Positions 17,791-26,990 of a stretch of 46,308 nt of DNA are shown one piece after another. The stretch's first letter is position 1. Every line of letters starts with the position of its first letter. The position numbers and the translations under genes were made by a program. The DNA comes from Alkalilacustris brevis. Lineage in GTDB: Bacteria > Pseudomonadota > Alphaproteobacteria > Rhodobacterales > Rhodobacteraceae. The notes below the pieces were generated by a model. The model saw only the letters and a list, made by a program, of their open reading frames with translations, made no database searches and was not told the DNA's origin. The DNA lies in assembly GCF_003350345.1 (NCBI RefSeq), contig NZ_QNVJ01000008.1, positions 1 to 46,308 of the forward strand, read 5' to 3'.

Positions 17791-19326
17791 TCACCCCTCG
17801 GGTTCGAGCGCCAGCTCGCCCGGCGGCGATTTCAGGTCGGCAACCGAGAGCGGCCCCTGCGGCCGCGCCAGCCGGTAACGCGTGACCCAGAACAGCCGCT
17901 TTTCCGCCCGGGTGATCGCGACATAGGCCAGCCGCTTCCACAAGGGCACGCCCGCCTCGATCCGGCCCGAGCGCGCGGCGGCCCAGAGATCGGGCGCGAA
18001 CACTTGCACATCGGGCCATTGCGACCCTTGCGCCTTGTGGATCGTCACCGCGGCGCCATGCAGGAAGGCCGCGCCCATCCGTGCCGCCGAGGGGATGAAA
18101 GGCTCGGCCTCCTGATCGAGCTGTTCGATCTTGATGATCGAGGCGGCGGAAAGCTGCGGCTCTTCAGCGCCAATCACGTGAAGCCGCGCGAAACCCGGCT
18201 TGCGCCCTGGCCCCAGATAGATCGCCTGCGCGCCCTTGATCAGCCCGCGCGCCTCGAGGTCGATACGCCGCTTGCGATGCTTCAGCGGCAGTTCCAGCCC
18301 GTCGCAGATCAGCGGCTCGCCGGGCAGCAGGTCGTCGGCGGGCGCCTCGAACGCCGCGCGGAAGGCATGGATCAGCCGGATGCGTGTGGCATTGCGCCAG
18401 ACCAGAACCGGCGAGCGCGCCATCAGGTCCGCCTCGACACGGCGCGCGAGCACCACCCTGTCATCCTCGCGCGCGGCGGCCTCGACCATCCGCTCGAAAG
18501 CGTCAAAAGTCAGCGCCGGATCGGCCAGCGCGTGGGCCAGATCGAGGATCGGGTTGCCCTCGGCCTGCCGGTGAATGCGTTGCAGCTCCAGCTTCTGCGC
18601 CGGCGCCAGGGTGTCGAACACCATCTCGCCCGATTGCCCCACGGGCGCGAGCTGCGCCGGGTCGCCGAACAGGACGAGGCTGGGAAAGATGTCCTGCAGG
18701 TCGGCGAACTGCCTTTCATCGAGCATCGAGGCCTCATCAATCAGCCCGATGTCGAGCGGGTCGTCGCGCCGTTTCCAGCCCCGGATGAAATCGGACCCCC
18801 GCAGCCCGGCCGCAGCCAGGGCACCAGGGATGGATTTGACGCTATCGTAGAAGGCGCGGGCGCGGTCGAGCGCGCTGTCGCCCAGCCCCTCGATCTCGGG
18901 CCTGGTGCCGTTTCCGGCCAGCCATTCGGCGATGCGCTCGTATTCCGGGTCATAGACCGGCGTATAGAGGATGCGGTGAATGGTCGTCGCCGGCACCCCG
19001 CGGTTGCGCAGCACGCTGGCGGCCTTGTTGGTGGGCGCGAGAATCGCCACCGTGCGCCGGTCGCGGCGGCGGCGGCCCTCGTAATCGGCCGACACGATCT
19101 CGACCCCGGCATCGACAAGCGCCTGGGTCAGCGCCGCCAGCAGCATCGTCTTGCCCGACCCGGCGCGCCCGAGCACCGCCAGCACCTGGCTGCCCGGCTC
19201 CGCCCCGCCGGGCGGGGCAAGCGCGCCCGCCTCGATATCCACGCCGGCCTGCCGCAGCATCTCGGCAAGGCGGTCATGCGCCTCGGCCTGGTCTTCGGAA
19301 AACTGTGGTGCAGGGGTCACTTGCAT
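17791..19326 (-). CDS. RecD/Dda-like ATP-dependent DNA helicase (superfamily 1)
   Basis: This is a 511-residue SF1B-like helicase. Motif I (Walker A) is GRAGSGKT at residues 53-60. Motif Ia is APTNKAASVLRNRG, followed by TIHRIL. Motif II is LIDEASMLDERQF. Motif III is LFGDPAQLAPVG. Motif V is TIHKAQGSQWPDV and motif VI is YVAITRAEKRLFWVTR. It lacks the N-terminal extensions of RecD itself and is nearer to Dda or stand-alone RecD-like enzymes, which unwind DNA 5' to 3'. ATG 19326 gives a start at MQVTPAPQFSEDQ; a longer reading adds 11 unlikely residues. A conserved 69-residue protein lies 80 bp upstream on the same strand. The exact cellular role is unknown. Confidence 0.9.
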   Translation of the reverse strand: MQVTPAPQFSEDQAEAHDRLAEMLRQAGVDIEAGALAPPGGAEPGSQVLAVLGRAGSGKTMLLAALTQALVDAGVEIVSADYEGRRRRDRRTVAILAPTNKAASVLRNRGVPATTIHRILYTPVYDPEYERIAEWLAGNGTRPEIEGLGDSALDRARAFYDSVKSIPGALAAAGLRGSDFIRGWKRRDDPLDIGLIDEASMLDERQFADLQDIFPSLVLFGDPAQLAPVGQSGEMVFDTLAPAQKLELQRIHRQAEGNPILDLAHALADPALTFDAFERMVEAAAREDDRVVLARRVEADLMARSPVLVWRNATRIRLIHAFRAAFEAPADDLLPGEPLICDGLELPLKHRKRRIDLEARGLIKGAQAIYLGPGRKPGFARLHVIGAEEPQLSAASIIKIEQLDQEAEPFIPSAARMGAAFLHGAAVTIHKAQGSQWPDVQVFAPDLWAAARSGRIEAGVPLWKRLAYVAITRAEKRLFWVTRYRLARPQGPLSVADLKSPPGELALEPEG

Positions 19327-19406
19327 GGCGCCACCATAGCGGCAGGCCAGACAGGCCACCAGTGTCGATCACGGCGCAGCTGACCGGCGGGCGGCGATGA
19401 TGCCGC

Positions 19407-19616
19407 TCAGTTCCGGCGCGAAGGTTCGCCACGCGCCCCCGGGCGGCCGGGCTGGTCGTCGGTGCCGGTTTCGCCGTCGTCGCCCTGCTCGGCCGCGATC
19501 TCGGCCCGCGCGACGGCGAGCGCCTCCTCCGCCTTTGCCGCCAGCGCGACAAGCCCGTGCCTGTCGGCATAGGCTTTCACGTCTGAAAGCACCTCGAAAA
19601 TCCAGTCATGGCCCAT
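19407..19616 (-). CDS. Small conserved protein of unknown function (GHDWIFEVLSD type)
   Basis: This 69-residue protein begins MGHDWIFEVLSDVKAYADRH and continues with an Ala/Glu-rich amphipathic helix, KAEEALAVARAEIAAEQ. The tail is charged and low in complexity. Similar short proteins with a GHDWIF start occur in Rhodobacterales, from memory, without an assigned function. ATG 19616 is chosen because the conserved start lies there; an in-frame upstream start at 19643 would add nine residues. It lies 80 bp upstream of the helicase on the same strand, so they may be cotranscribed. It has no signal peptide or membrane segment. Confidence 0.7.
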   Translation of the reverse strand: MGHDWIFEVLSDVKAYADRHGLVALAAKAEEALAVARAEIAAEQGDDGETGTDDQPGRPGARGEPSRRN

Positions 19617-19745
19617 GCGACAGCCCCGGCCTGCCAGCGTCACCCTGTCATTGGTAACACGGAGTCTGCCGCGCGATTACCCCTGCTTGGGGGGACAATC
19701 CGTATCAATACGAAAAACAACCATAGCGCGAATACGTGGCCACGT

Positions 19746-21038
19746 TCAGCCGCCGCGAGCCGCCTCCAGCGTGTCCTCGAAGGTGCGCAGCCCGCTGCGC
19801 GGCGCCTGCACCAGCACCGCCATGTTGCCCGGTTTGTGTTCATTGCGGCGCATCTTCATGTGTGCCGCCGGGATCTCGGCCCAGGGGAACACTTCCGACA
19901 TGCAGGGGTCGAGCCGGCGCTCGATCATCAGCTGGTTGGCCGCGGCGGCCTGCGCGAGATGCGCGAAATGGCTGCCCTGCAGGCGCTTCTGGTGCATCCA
20001 CATGTAGCGCACATCGAAGGTGCAGTTATAGCCCGTGGTGCCCGCGCAGATCACGACCATCCCGCCCTTCTTGCACACCAGCGCCGAGACGGGGAATGTC
20101 GCCTCGCCGGGGTGTTCGAAGACGATGTCGGGGCTGACGCCCTTGCCGGTAATCTCCCAGATCGCCTTGCCGAAGCGCCGCGCCTCTTTCAGCCAGTCGT
20201 TGTATTCGGGGGTGTTGACCGTGGGCAACTGGCCCCAGCAGTTGAATTCCTTGCGGTTGATCACCCCCTTGGCGCCCAGCGACATGACGAAATCGCGCTT
20301 GTCCTCTTCCGAGATCACGCCGATCGCATTGCCGCCTGCGGTGTTGATCAACTGGATGGCATAAGATCCCAGCCCCCCCGACGCGCCCCAGACCAGCACG
20401 TTCTGCCCCGGCTTGAGGTCATGCGGTTCGTGCCCGAACAGCATCCGGTAAGCCGTGGCAAGGGTCAGCGTGTAGCAGGCCGATTCTTCCCAGCTCAGGT
20501 GCCGGGGCCGGTGCATGAGCTGCTGCGCCTGCACGTTGGTGAACTGCGCGAAACTGCCGTCGGGCGTCTCGTAACCCCAGATGCGCTGACTGGGCGAATA
20601 CATCGGATCGCCGCCGTTGCAGTGTTCATCGTCGCCGTCATCCTGGTTGCAGTGGATCACGACCTCGTCGCCGACCTTCCAGCGCCGAACCTTGTCGCCC
20701 ACCGCCCAGACAATGCCCGAGGCATCCGATCCGGCAATGTGAAACGGCGCCTTGTGCACGTCGAAGGGCGAGATCGGCACGCCCAGCGCAGCCCAGACCC
20801 CGTTGTAATTGACCCCCGCGGCCATGACGAGCACCAGCACCTCGTGGCTGTTGAGCTTCGGCACATCGACGGTTTCGATCTGCATGGCGGTGTCGGGTTC
20901 GCCATGGCGCTCGCGGCGGATGGTCCAGGCATACATCTGCCGGGGCACATGGCCGAGCGGGGGCATCTCGCCCAGTTCGTAGAGGTCTTTCTGCGGTGCG
21001 TCATACGCGGGGATTGCGGGGTAGGTGTCCAGCGCCAT
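19746..21038 (-). CDS. ccr: Crotonyl-CoA carboxylase/reductase
   Basis: Ccr (430 residues) reductively carboxylates crotonyl-CoA to (2S)-ethylmalonyl-CoA with NADPH and CO2, the signature step of the ethylmalonyl-CoA pathway for acetyl-CoA assimilation. It is a medium-chain dehydrogenase/reductase. VNYNGVWAALGVPISPFDVH carries the conserved active-site Asn. LVWGASGGLGSYAIQLI is the NADPH-binding loop. GSHFAHLAQAAAANQLM contains the conserved His. ATG 21038 has GAAGAGG upstream and gives the normal family N-terminus; a longer in-frame reading to 21269 would overlap the upstream gene. A possible promoter is TTGAAA (21120-21125) with TATCCC (21097-21102), both read on the minus strand. ecm lies nearby, divergent, as expected for the pathway. 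Confidence 0.97.
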   Translation of the reverse strand: MALDTYPAIPAYDAPQKDLYELGEMPPLGHVPRQMYAWTIRRERHGEPDTAMQIETVDVPKLNSHEVLVLVMAAGVNYNGVWAALGVPISPFDVHKAPFHIAGSDASGIVWAVGDKVRRWKVGDEVVIHCNQDDGDDEHCNGGDPMYSPSQRIWGYETPDGSFAQFTNVQAQQLMHRPRHLSWEESACYTLTLATAYRMLFGHEPHDLKPGQNVLVWGASGGLGSYAIQLINTAGGNAIGVISEEDKRDFVMSLGAKGVINRKEFNCWGQLPTVNTPEYNDWLKEARRFGKAIWEITGKGVSPDIVFEHPGEATFPVSALVCKKGGMVVICAGTTGYNCTFDVRYMWMHQKRLQGSHFAHLAQAAAANQLMIERRLDPCMSEVFPWAEIPAAHMKMRRNEHKPGNMAVLVQAPRSGLRTFEDTLEAARGG

Positions 21039-21150
21039 GGGAGCCTCTTCGCTGCAAGTGCCATGCCGCGACGCAGAATCGCGGCCCTCCCATATCGGGA
21101 TACTCACCGAAGGGTAACTTTTCAACCCATAATGACCATGACACGAAACT

Positions 21151-22605
21151 TTATGTCTCGACGCCTTCACCCGGACGGCGCAAACGGGCCGGAGTTGCCG
21201 GAATCGCCTCGCTTGCGGCACTTCTTCTTTCTGCATCTGCATCAAGGATGTGCATGATCGAGTTGGCATAGAAGGCCAGCGCGGCCTCCTGCCCCTCGCC
21301 CGCGCGCAAGCGCCCCTCCTCAGCCACGAGGATGCCGCGCAGCGTCAGCGCGGCAATGCCTTCCCCCACCGCGCGGCCGGCATCGCCGCCGGGCATGTGA
21401 ACATGGTAGCCATGCGCGCGCAGGCTATCGACCCAGGGCGTGGCGCGCTCCATAATCTCGGATTCGCTCAAGGGGGTATCGGCCCGCAGCAGCACCGCGG
21501 CCACCAGCGGCACGGGCAGCACAGGCACGGCCTCGCGGATACGGGCCATCAGAACGTCGGCCAGGGCATCAATCCCGGCCTCGGGGTTCTGTGTCCGGAA
21601 TTCGGTCAGCGACAGCGGCGCGCCAAAACTGACCGCGGCATAGCCAAAACGGCGGTACCGCCCCCGCAGCCGCTGCCAGACATGCCGCAAAACAAAGCCC
21701 GCAAGCGTCGAGAACCGCACCCGGAACCGGCGCTGCCCGCTCTCGCCCGCGGCAAGCAGCACACGGTCTTCAAGCACGCGGTCATAGTTCAGCGCGACCG
21801 GCAGGAACACCACATCGCGCCCTTTTTCGGGATCAATCTCGCCCACGATGTAATGCAGCAGCCCCATCTTGGCCGGACCGACGCGGCCATCCAGGCTGAG
21901 CCGGCCTTCGGGAAACAGCGCCTGCGTCACCCCTTCCTGCGTGGCCATCTGCACATAGCGCGCCAGCACCCGACGATAGAGCGGGTTGAGATACCGGCGA
22001 CGGATGAAATAGGCGCCCATGGCACGGATCAGCCCCTGCAGCGGCCAGACGCGCCCCCATTCGCCCACCGCGTAGGACAGCGCCGAGCGTTCGGCCGCCA
22101 GCCATGTCACAAGCACGTAATCCATGTTGGAGCGGTGATTCATCACGAAGACGATGGTCGCCTTGCGGTCGATCGCGCGGATCGCCGCCGCGTCATACTG
22201 GCCCAGCCGCACCATGTAGAGCGCGCGCGACAGCGCCCGCGCTATCCTGATGGCGAAGCCGAAATAGGTACTGGCCGAAAAACTTGGGACAATCTCGCGC
22301 GCGTAGGAACGCGCCTGCTGGAATGCCACGCTTTCGGGCACGCCCTCTTCATGGGCGTAATCGACCACCGCCTCCATCACATGCGGGTCGTAGATCAGGC
22401 GCACGATCATGTCCTGCCGGCGCATCAGCTTGAAGGGCTGGATCGGGCGTTCGAGCCGCTTGTTCAGCTCAGCCACCGCGCGCTCCATGCGGCGGCGGAA
22501 GAACCAGCGCACCGAGGGCACCAATACCCGGTCAAGCGCGGCGATGGCGGCAAAGCCAAGCACCAGAACCAGCACCCAGAGGGGGATTTCCACTGTCGAA
22601 TTCAT
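21151..22605 (-). CDS. Glycerol-3-phosphate/1-acylglycerol-3-phosphate O-acyltransferase-like protein
   Basis: This 484-residue membrane-associated acyltransferase is probably involved in phospholipid synthesis. An N-terminal transmembrane helix (IPLWVLVLVLGFAAIAAL, residues 6-23) is followed by a basic region. The PlsC/PlsB acyltransferase blocks are visible: NHRSNMDYVL (the HX4D catalytic motif), ALFPEGRLS (the glycerophosphate-binding block) and VVFLPVALNYDRVLE (block IV). It is longer than PlsC (about 250 residues) and shorter than E. coli PlsB (about 800 residues). ATG 22605 begins just before the membrane helix. It lies between ccr and the divergent ecm, 112 bp from ccr, so it might be cotranscribed with ccr, but a metabolic link is not obvious. 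Confidence 0.85.
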   Translation of the reverse strand: MNSTVEIPLWVLVLVLGFAAIAALDRVLVPSVRWFFRRRMERAVAELNKRLERPIQPFKLMRRQDMIVRLIYDPHVMEAVVDYAHEEGVPESVAFQQARSYAREIVPSFSASTYFGFAIRIARALSRALYMVRLGQYDAAAIRAIDRKATIVFVMNHRSNMDYVLVTWLAAERSALSYAVGEWGRVWPLQGLIRAMGAYFIRRRYLNPLYRRVLARYVQMATQEGVTQALFPEGRLSLDGRVGPAKMGLLHYIVGEIDPEKGRDVVFLPVALNYDRVLEDRVLLAAGESGQRRFRVRFSTLAGFVLRHVWQRLRGRYRRFGYAAVSFGAPLSLTEFRTQNPEAGIDALADVLMARIREAVPVLPVPLVAAVLLRADTPLSESEIMERATPWVDSLRAHGYHVHMPGGDAGRAVGEGIAALTLRGILVAEEGRLRAGEGQEAALAFYANSIMHILDADAERRSAASEAIPATPARLRRPGEGVET

Positions 22606-22775
22606 CAGCGCAGGCTTACAGCAAGCACCGGCTCTGGCAATTGCTTTTCGCGCGCCGCCCTCCACCACGATGCCGCAGCCACATTGCCGCAACGCAGCGA
22701 ATTGACAGGGACATATTATTTCGCGTAACTGGCAGGCGAAGTGCCATTTATGACCCATTGATCCGGGGCCACGCC

Positions 22776-24743
22776 ATGACCGATACAAACCGCGACAAGC
22801 CCTGGCTGTTTCGCACCTATGCGGGCCATTCGACCGCCGCCGCCTCGAACGCCCTTTACCGGGGCAACCTGGCCAAGGGGCAGACCGGGCTTTCGGTGGC
22901 GTTCGATCTGCCCACCCAGACCGGCTATGACAGCGATCATGAACTCGCGCGTGGCGAGGTCGGCAAGGTCGGCGTGCCGGTGGCGCATCTGGGCGACATG
23001 CGCGCGCTGTTCGATGGCATCCCGCTGGCCGAGATGAACACCTCGATGACCATCAACGCCACCGCGCCCTGGCTGCTGGCGCTCTATGTCGCGCTGGCCG
23101 AGGAACAGGGCACCGATGTCGCCGCGCTGCAGGGCACGGTGCAAAACGACATCATCAAGGAATACCTCAGCCGCGGCACCTATATCTGCCCGCCCGCGCC
23201 CAGCCTGCGGATGATCACCGATGTCGCCGCCTGGACGCGCACCCACCTGCCCAGATGGAACCCGATGAATGTCTGTTCCTACCACCTGCAGGAGGCTGGC
23301 GCGACACCGGCGCAGGAACTGGCCTATGCCCTGGCCACCGCAACCGCGGTGCTCGACGATCTGCGCACCAAGGTGCCCGAGGCCGATTTCCCCGCGATGG
23401 TGGGGCGGATCAGCTTTTTCGTGAATGCCGGCATCCGCTTTGTGACCGAGCTGTGCAAGATGCGCGCCTTCACCGAGCTTTGGGACGAAATCAGCCTTGC
23501 GCGCTACGGCGTGACCGAGCCGAAATTCCGCCGCTTCCGCTATGGCGTGCAGGTCAACAGCCTCGGGCTGACCGAACAGCAGCCCGAAAACAACGTCTAC
23601 CGCATTCTGATCGAGATGCTGGCGGTCACACTCAGCAAGAACGCGCGCGCGCGCGCCGTGCAACTGCCCGCCTGGAACGAGGCCCTTGGCCTGCCCCGCC
23701 CCTGGGATCAGCAATGGTCGCTCAGGATGCAGCAGATCATGGCCTATGAGACCGACCTGCTGGAATATGGCGACCTGTTCGACGGCAACCCGGCGGTGGC
23801 GGCCAAGGTGGCCGCGCTCAAGGACGAGGCGCGCGCCGAACTGGCGCAGATCGATTCGATGGGCGGCGCGGTCGGCGCCATCGAGCACATGAAGGCCCGC
23901 CTCGTCGAGGCCAATGCCGACCGCATCGCCCGCATCGAATCGGCGGAAACCGTGGTGGTGGGCGTGAACCGCTTCACCGCGACCGAGCCTTCGCCGCTGA
24001 CCACCGGCGAAGGCGCCATCATGCAATCCGACCCCGGCGCCGAGGCAGACCAGATCGTCCGCCTGCACGCCTGGCGCGCGGCGCGCGACGAAGCGGCCGT
24101 GCAGGCCGCGCTTGTGGCGCTGCGCGAGGCCGCGCGCAGCGGCGCCAACATCATGCCGCCTTCTATCGCGGCGGCGAAGGCCGGGGCGACGACCGGCGAA
24201 TGGGGCGCGACGATTCGCGCCGCCTTTGGCGAATACCGCGCGCCCACGGGGGTCTCGGCCGCCCCCTCCAACCGCACTGAGGGTCTGGAAGAAATTCGCG
24301 CCGCCGTAGACGTAGCCTCGCGCCAACTGGGGCGGCGGCTCAAGTTCGTGGTCGGCAAGCCGGGGCTGGACGGGCACTCGAACGGCGCCGAGCAGATCGC
24401 CGCGCGGGCGCGCGATTGCGGCATGGACATCCATTACGAAGGCATCCGCCTGACCCCGGCCGAGATCGTCGCCGCCACGCGGCGCGAGGGCGCGCATGTG
24501 GTGGGGCTGTCGATCCTGTCGGGTTCGCACATGGCGCTGATCGCCGAATTGATGGAACTGATGCGCGCCGAGGGGCTGGAGGATGTGCCGGTGATCGTGG
24601 GCGGCATCATCCCCGAGGCCGACGCCGCGCGGCTGCGCGCCATGGGGGTTGCCGCCGTCTACACGCCCAAGGATTTCGCACTCAACCGGATCATGATGGA
24701 TATCGTACATCTGGTGGGGCGCGCGCCGGTGGCGGCAGAGTAG
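22776..24743 (+). CDS. ecm: Ethylmalonyl-CoA mutase (B12-dependent)
   Basis: Ecm (655 residues) is a coenzyme B12-dependent mutase that rearranges (2R)-ethylmalonyl-CoA to (2S)-methylsuccinyl-CoA in the ethylmalonyl-CoA pathway. The N-terminal substrate domain starts [20 protein letters not shown] and includes [16 protein letters not shown]. The C-terminal cobalamin domain has the base-off motif D-G-H534-S-N-G ([13 protein letters not shown]), with LSILSGSH and [10 protein letters not shown] further on. It resembles methylmalonyl-CoA mutase, but the single-chain length and proximity to ccr favour Ecm. ATG 22776 was chosen by homology of the start. A TTGACA at 22702-22707 could be a -35 element, but no good -10 follows. 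Confidence 0.95.
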   Translation: MTDTNRDKPWLFRTYAGHSTAAASNALYRGNLAKGQTGLSVAFDLPTQTGYDSDHELARGEVGKVGVPVAHLGDMRALFDGIPLAEMNTSMTINATAPWLLALYVALAEEQGTDVAALQGTVQNDIIKEYLSRGTYICPPAPSLRMITDVAAWTRTHLPRWNPMNVCSYHLQEAGATPAQELAYALATATAVLDDLRTKVPEADFPAMVGRISFFVNAGIRFVTELCKMRAFTELWDEISLARYGVTEPKFRRFRYGVQVNSLGLTEQQPENNVYRILIEMLAVTLSKNARARAVQLPAWNEALGLPRPWDQQWSLRMQQIMAYETDLLEYGDLFDGNPAVAAKVAALKDEARAELAQIDSMGGAVGAIEHMKARLVEANADRIARIESAETVVVGVNRFTATEPSPLTTGEGAIMQSDPGAEADQIVRLHAWRAARDEAAVQAALVALREAARSGANIMPPSIAAAKAGATTGEWGATIRAAFGEYRAPTGVSAAPSNRTEGLEEIRAAVDVASRQLGRRLKFVVGKPGLDGHSNGAEQIAARARDCGMDIHYEGIRLTPAEIVAATRREGAHVVGLSILSGSHMALIAELMELMRAEGLEDVPVIVGGIIPEADAARLRAMGVAAVYTPKDFALNRIMMDIVHLVGRAPVAAE

Positions 24744-24816
24744 CACGCCGCCCGCTTCCAACCGGCGGGCGCAATGCGCTAGGCTGGCGGTGCATTGCAT
24801 CAGGGGGCCGGATCAC

Positions 24817-25527
24817 ATGACCATCCATATCGGGGCCAGCCCGGGCGACATTGCCGAAACCGTGCTGATGCCCGGCGACCCGCTGCGCGCCCGATGGGCA
24901 GCCGAGACATTCCTTGAAGCGCCCCGGCAGATCAACGCCTTGCGCGGGATGTTGGGCTATACCGGGCACTGGCGCGGGCATAGAGTGACGATCCATGGCT
25001 CGGGCATGGGCATGCCGTCGCTGTCGATCTACGCGCATGAGCTGATCCGTGATTTCGGCGCGCGCAGCCTGATCCGCATCGGATCGGCCGGGTCGCTGCA
25101 GGATCATGTGCATCTGCGCGACCTGGTGCTGGCGATGAGTTGCAGCGCGCGCGCCACGCCTTCGGCGGGGCTGTTTCCGGACTTCTCCTTCGCGCCTTGT
25201 GCCGATTTCGGGCTGCTGGCCGCCGCACACGGGGCCGCGCAGCGGCGCGGATACCCGGTGCATGTGGGGGGCATTCATTCCTCGGATGCCTTCTATGACG
25301 AGCGCCCCGAACTGGATGCGCAGTTGCGCCGCCACGGCGTGCTGGCCGTCGAGATGGAAGCCGCCGAGCTTTACACCGTGGCCGCGCGGCTGGGCGCACG
25401 GGCGCTGGCGGTGCTGACGATCTCGGACCACCTGCCCAGCCGCGAATCGCTGACACCCGAAGAGCGCGAGAGCGGCTTTCATGCGATGGTCGAAGTGGCG
25501 CTAGAGGCAGCATTCGCCGAGGGCTGA
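24817..25527 (+). CDS. deoD: Purine-nucleoside phosphorylase (DeoD type)
   Basis: DeoD (236 residues) is a hexameric phosphorylase that splits purine (deoxy)ribonucleosides with phosphate, in salvage. Diagnostic segments are [15 protein letters not shown] (phosphate loop), [47 protein letters not shown] (nucleoside site) and LTISDHL, where the Asp is the general acid. ATG 24817 follows a GGGGG stretch and gives the family N-terminus MTIHIGAS; a longer in-frame start at 24790 is less likely. It lies 73 bp after ecm on the same strand and has no evident functional link to it. It converges on the DUF1989 gene with only 8 bp between stops. Confidence 0.95.
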   Translation: MTIHIGASPGDIAETVLMPGDPLRARWAAETFLEAPRQINALRGMLGYTGHWRGHRVTIHGSGMGMPSLSIYAHELIRDFGARSLIRIGSAGSLQDHVHLRDLVLAMSCSARATPSAGLFPDFSFAPCADFGLLAAAHGAAQRRGYPVHVGGIHSSDAFYDERPELDAQLRRHGVLAVEMEAAELYTVAARLGARALAVLTISDHLPSRESLTPEERESGFHAMVEVALEAAFAEG

Positions 25528-25535
25528 AGCCCGGC

Positions 25536-26384
25536 TCAGGCCCCGTGGCTGCGGTCATACGCCGAGGGCGCGGGCGGATGCCAACCCTCCAGCGCGCCGG
25601 GACGTGGGCGCAACACCTCGACCCGCAGCGGAAAGCAGGCCGACGCGTCGCTGGAATGCTCGGCCCCGCAATCGCCGCCCGGACAAGCCGAGAGCACGCC
25701 CAGCAGGTCTATCTCGGCCAGGAACTCCAGGTAATCGCCGGGGCGCACCGGGCTGGCCTTCATGAAATACTGCCCGGTGTCGGCGGTGAACCCGGTGCAC
25801 ATGAAGACATTGAGCACGTCATGCACATGCGCCTCGGCCTGCGTCAGCGGCAGACCCGTCTCGGCGGCAAGCGCGCGGGTCAGGTTGGAGTGGCAGCAAT
25901 GGTGATAATCGGTGCCTGAAAGCAACCGGTTGGTATAGGGATCGCAGCGCGTGCCGATCACGTCATGCACCCGGGCGCCGTAAGGGTCGGTGCCATACCA
26001 GGCCAGGCTGTCATGGGAGATCGTGGCCATGGGGCGCAGATGGGGAAAGCACGACCACATCCTGTGGCCTTCGCCCAGATGCGTGCCGTGCAGCGCCCGC
26101 GCCTTGCCGGAAAAGAATCGCTCCGACAGGTCATCGGCGTTGAAAAGGTTCAGATCGCCCACCTGCGGCCCCTCGACCGAATGGATACGGAAGAAATGCC
26201 CTTTCGGCACGCGGAACGCCCGCGCATCGCGCGGCGGGACCAGCGTTTCGGCGACGGCCTCGGCGCCCTCGCGCGCGGCACGGTAAAGCGCCATGTCGGG
26301 CTGCGGCAGCGCCGCGACCGGGTAGCAGATAACCGGGGCGATGGCGCGGCGGGCATCTGAATCGGCGGGGGGCTGGTGGGTCAT
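25536..26384 (-). CDS. DUF1989 / urea carboxylase-associated family protein
   Basis: This 282-residue cytoplasmic protein contains the DUF1989 domain, found in the accessory proteins of urea carboxylase/urea amidolyase and in many stand-alone copies. The family core is visible: FRVPKGHFFRIHSVEGPQVG DLNLFNADD, then FPHLRPMATISHDSLAWYG, NRLLSGTDYHHCCHSNL, DVLNVFMCTGF and the Cys cluster ACPGGDCGAE. The Cys and His residues suggest metal binding, as inferred for relatives. No urea carboxylase genes are nearby. The start overlaps the stop of the small upstream gene by 4 bp (ATGA), implying translational coupling. Substrate and reaction are unknown. Confidence 0.85.
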   Translation of the reverse strand: MTHQPPADSDARRAIAPVICYPVAALPQPDMALYRAAREGAEAVAETLVPPRDARAFRVPKGHFFRIHSVEGPQVGDLNLFNADDLSERFFSGKARALHGTHLGEGHRMWSCFPHLRPMATISHDSLAWYGTDPYGARVHDVIGTRCDPYTNRLLSGTDYHHCCHSNLTRALAAETGLPLTQAEAHVHDVLNVFMCTGFTADTGQYFMKASPVRPGDYLEFLAEIDLLGVLSACPGGDCGAEHSSDASACFPLRVEVLRPRPGALEGWHPPAPSAYDRSHGA

Positions 26385-26587
26385 TTCCGGCGCTCCCCGG
26401 CAAGACAGGATGGCGGTTTGCGCCCCGGCGGCAGCGCCTGTTCGGCCCCGCAGGCGACACAGCGATGCAACACGCGCCCGTCAACCAGCGCGCGCCGATC
26501 CTCGCGCCAACGGCACTGACGCCGGTTCCACGGGCGCAGCACCAGTATCACAAGCACCGCGATGATCAGGCCCAGCAGGATATACAT
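26381..26587 (-). CDS. Small membrane protein with four cysteines
   Basis: This 68-residue protein opens with one hydrophobic helix (MYILLGLIIAVLVILVLRPW, residues 1-20). A short basic soluble tail carries cysteines at 25, 43, 46 and 61, with the pattern CVAC in the middle and PPSC near the end. The Cys spacing could hold a zinc ribbon or metal site, which is an inference. Similar RQCRWR...CxxCG tails occur in small Rhodobacterales proteins, from memory, without known function. It is coupled to the DUF1989 gene by an ATGA overlap, so it is likely expressed with it. Confidence 0.7.
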   Translation of the reverse strand: MYILLGLIIAVLVILVLRPWNRRQCRWREDRRALVDGRVLHRCVACGAEQALPPGRKPPSCLAGERRK

Positions 26588-26990
26588 GGCCCATGGATGG
26601 CCGAAACGGCGGCAGGATGCAATCGGGTGTGCGAGGCACAGGCGCAGCACCATATGATCCGCGCAGGTTGAGCGAGAGCTGCCCTCCAACTGAAGTTTTC
26701 GGCTTCGAGCGAAGGGCCGCGCCCGGCCCTGGGTGGGCGCTTCGCGACGCTTGTGCGGGGCGCTTAATCTCACAAGCCCGAATGACTCACCCGATGGGCG
26801 CGACGCCGCAAATGCGCCCTCCCGTGGGAAGGTTCGGGCGCGGCACGGGCTGGTCGCCCGTGCCAAACTTGGGGCCAATGTGCCAATCAGGCTGCGGCTG
26901 CAGTGTGCGTGGCAAGCCACTTCAACCAACTGTTCAGAAACCACAATTCGCCGCCCAGGGCACCCCTATGCCAGCAGCGCGCCCGCCCGG
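26588..26990. other. 403-bp gap with hairpins and one copy of a GC-rich repeat
   Basis: No convincing gene is seen between the small membrane protein start and the sdhB stop. It contains a 34-bp element (26713-26746) resembling one after sucB. It also has a perfect 9-bp stem, GGCACGGGC (26842-26850) and GCCCGTGCC (26856-26864), with a 5-nt loop. Neither has a T-run on the minus strand, so an sdh terminator is not evident. Reading frames here have the composition of spurious GC-rich frames. Confidence 0.5.
26713..26746. repeat. GC-rich dispersed element, copy 1
   Basis: This element reads AGGGCCGCGCCCGGCCC, then GGGTGGGCGC and TTCGCG. It matches the element at 43178-43212 in almost every position outside the loops. 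It has a hairpin-forming AGGGCCG/CGGCCCT core. It lies 245 bp past the sdhB stop. Confidence 0.45.

Noticed and set aside
18564-18740. Small frames on either strand inside the helicase gene as separate genes
   Set aside because: All overlap the helicase coding sequence and show Arg/Ser/Pro-rich shadow composition.
17575-19383. A 602-codon plus-strand frame opposite the helicase
   Set aside because: The minus-strand frame has all SF1 helicase motifs; the plus-strand translation has none.
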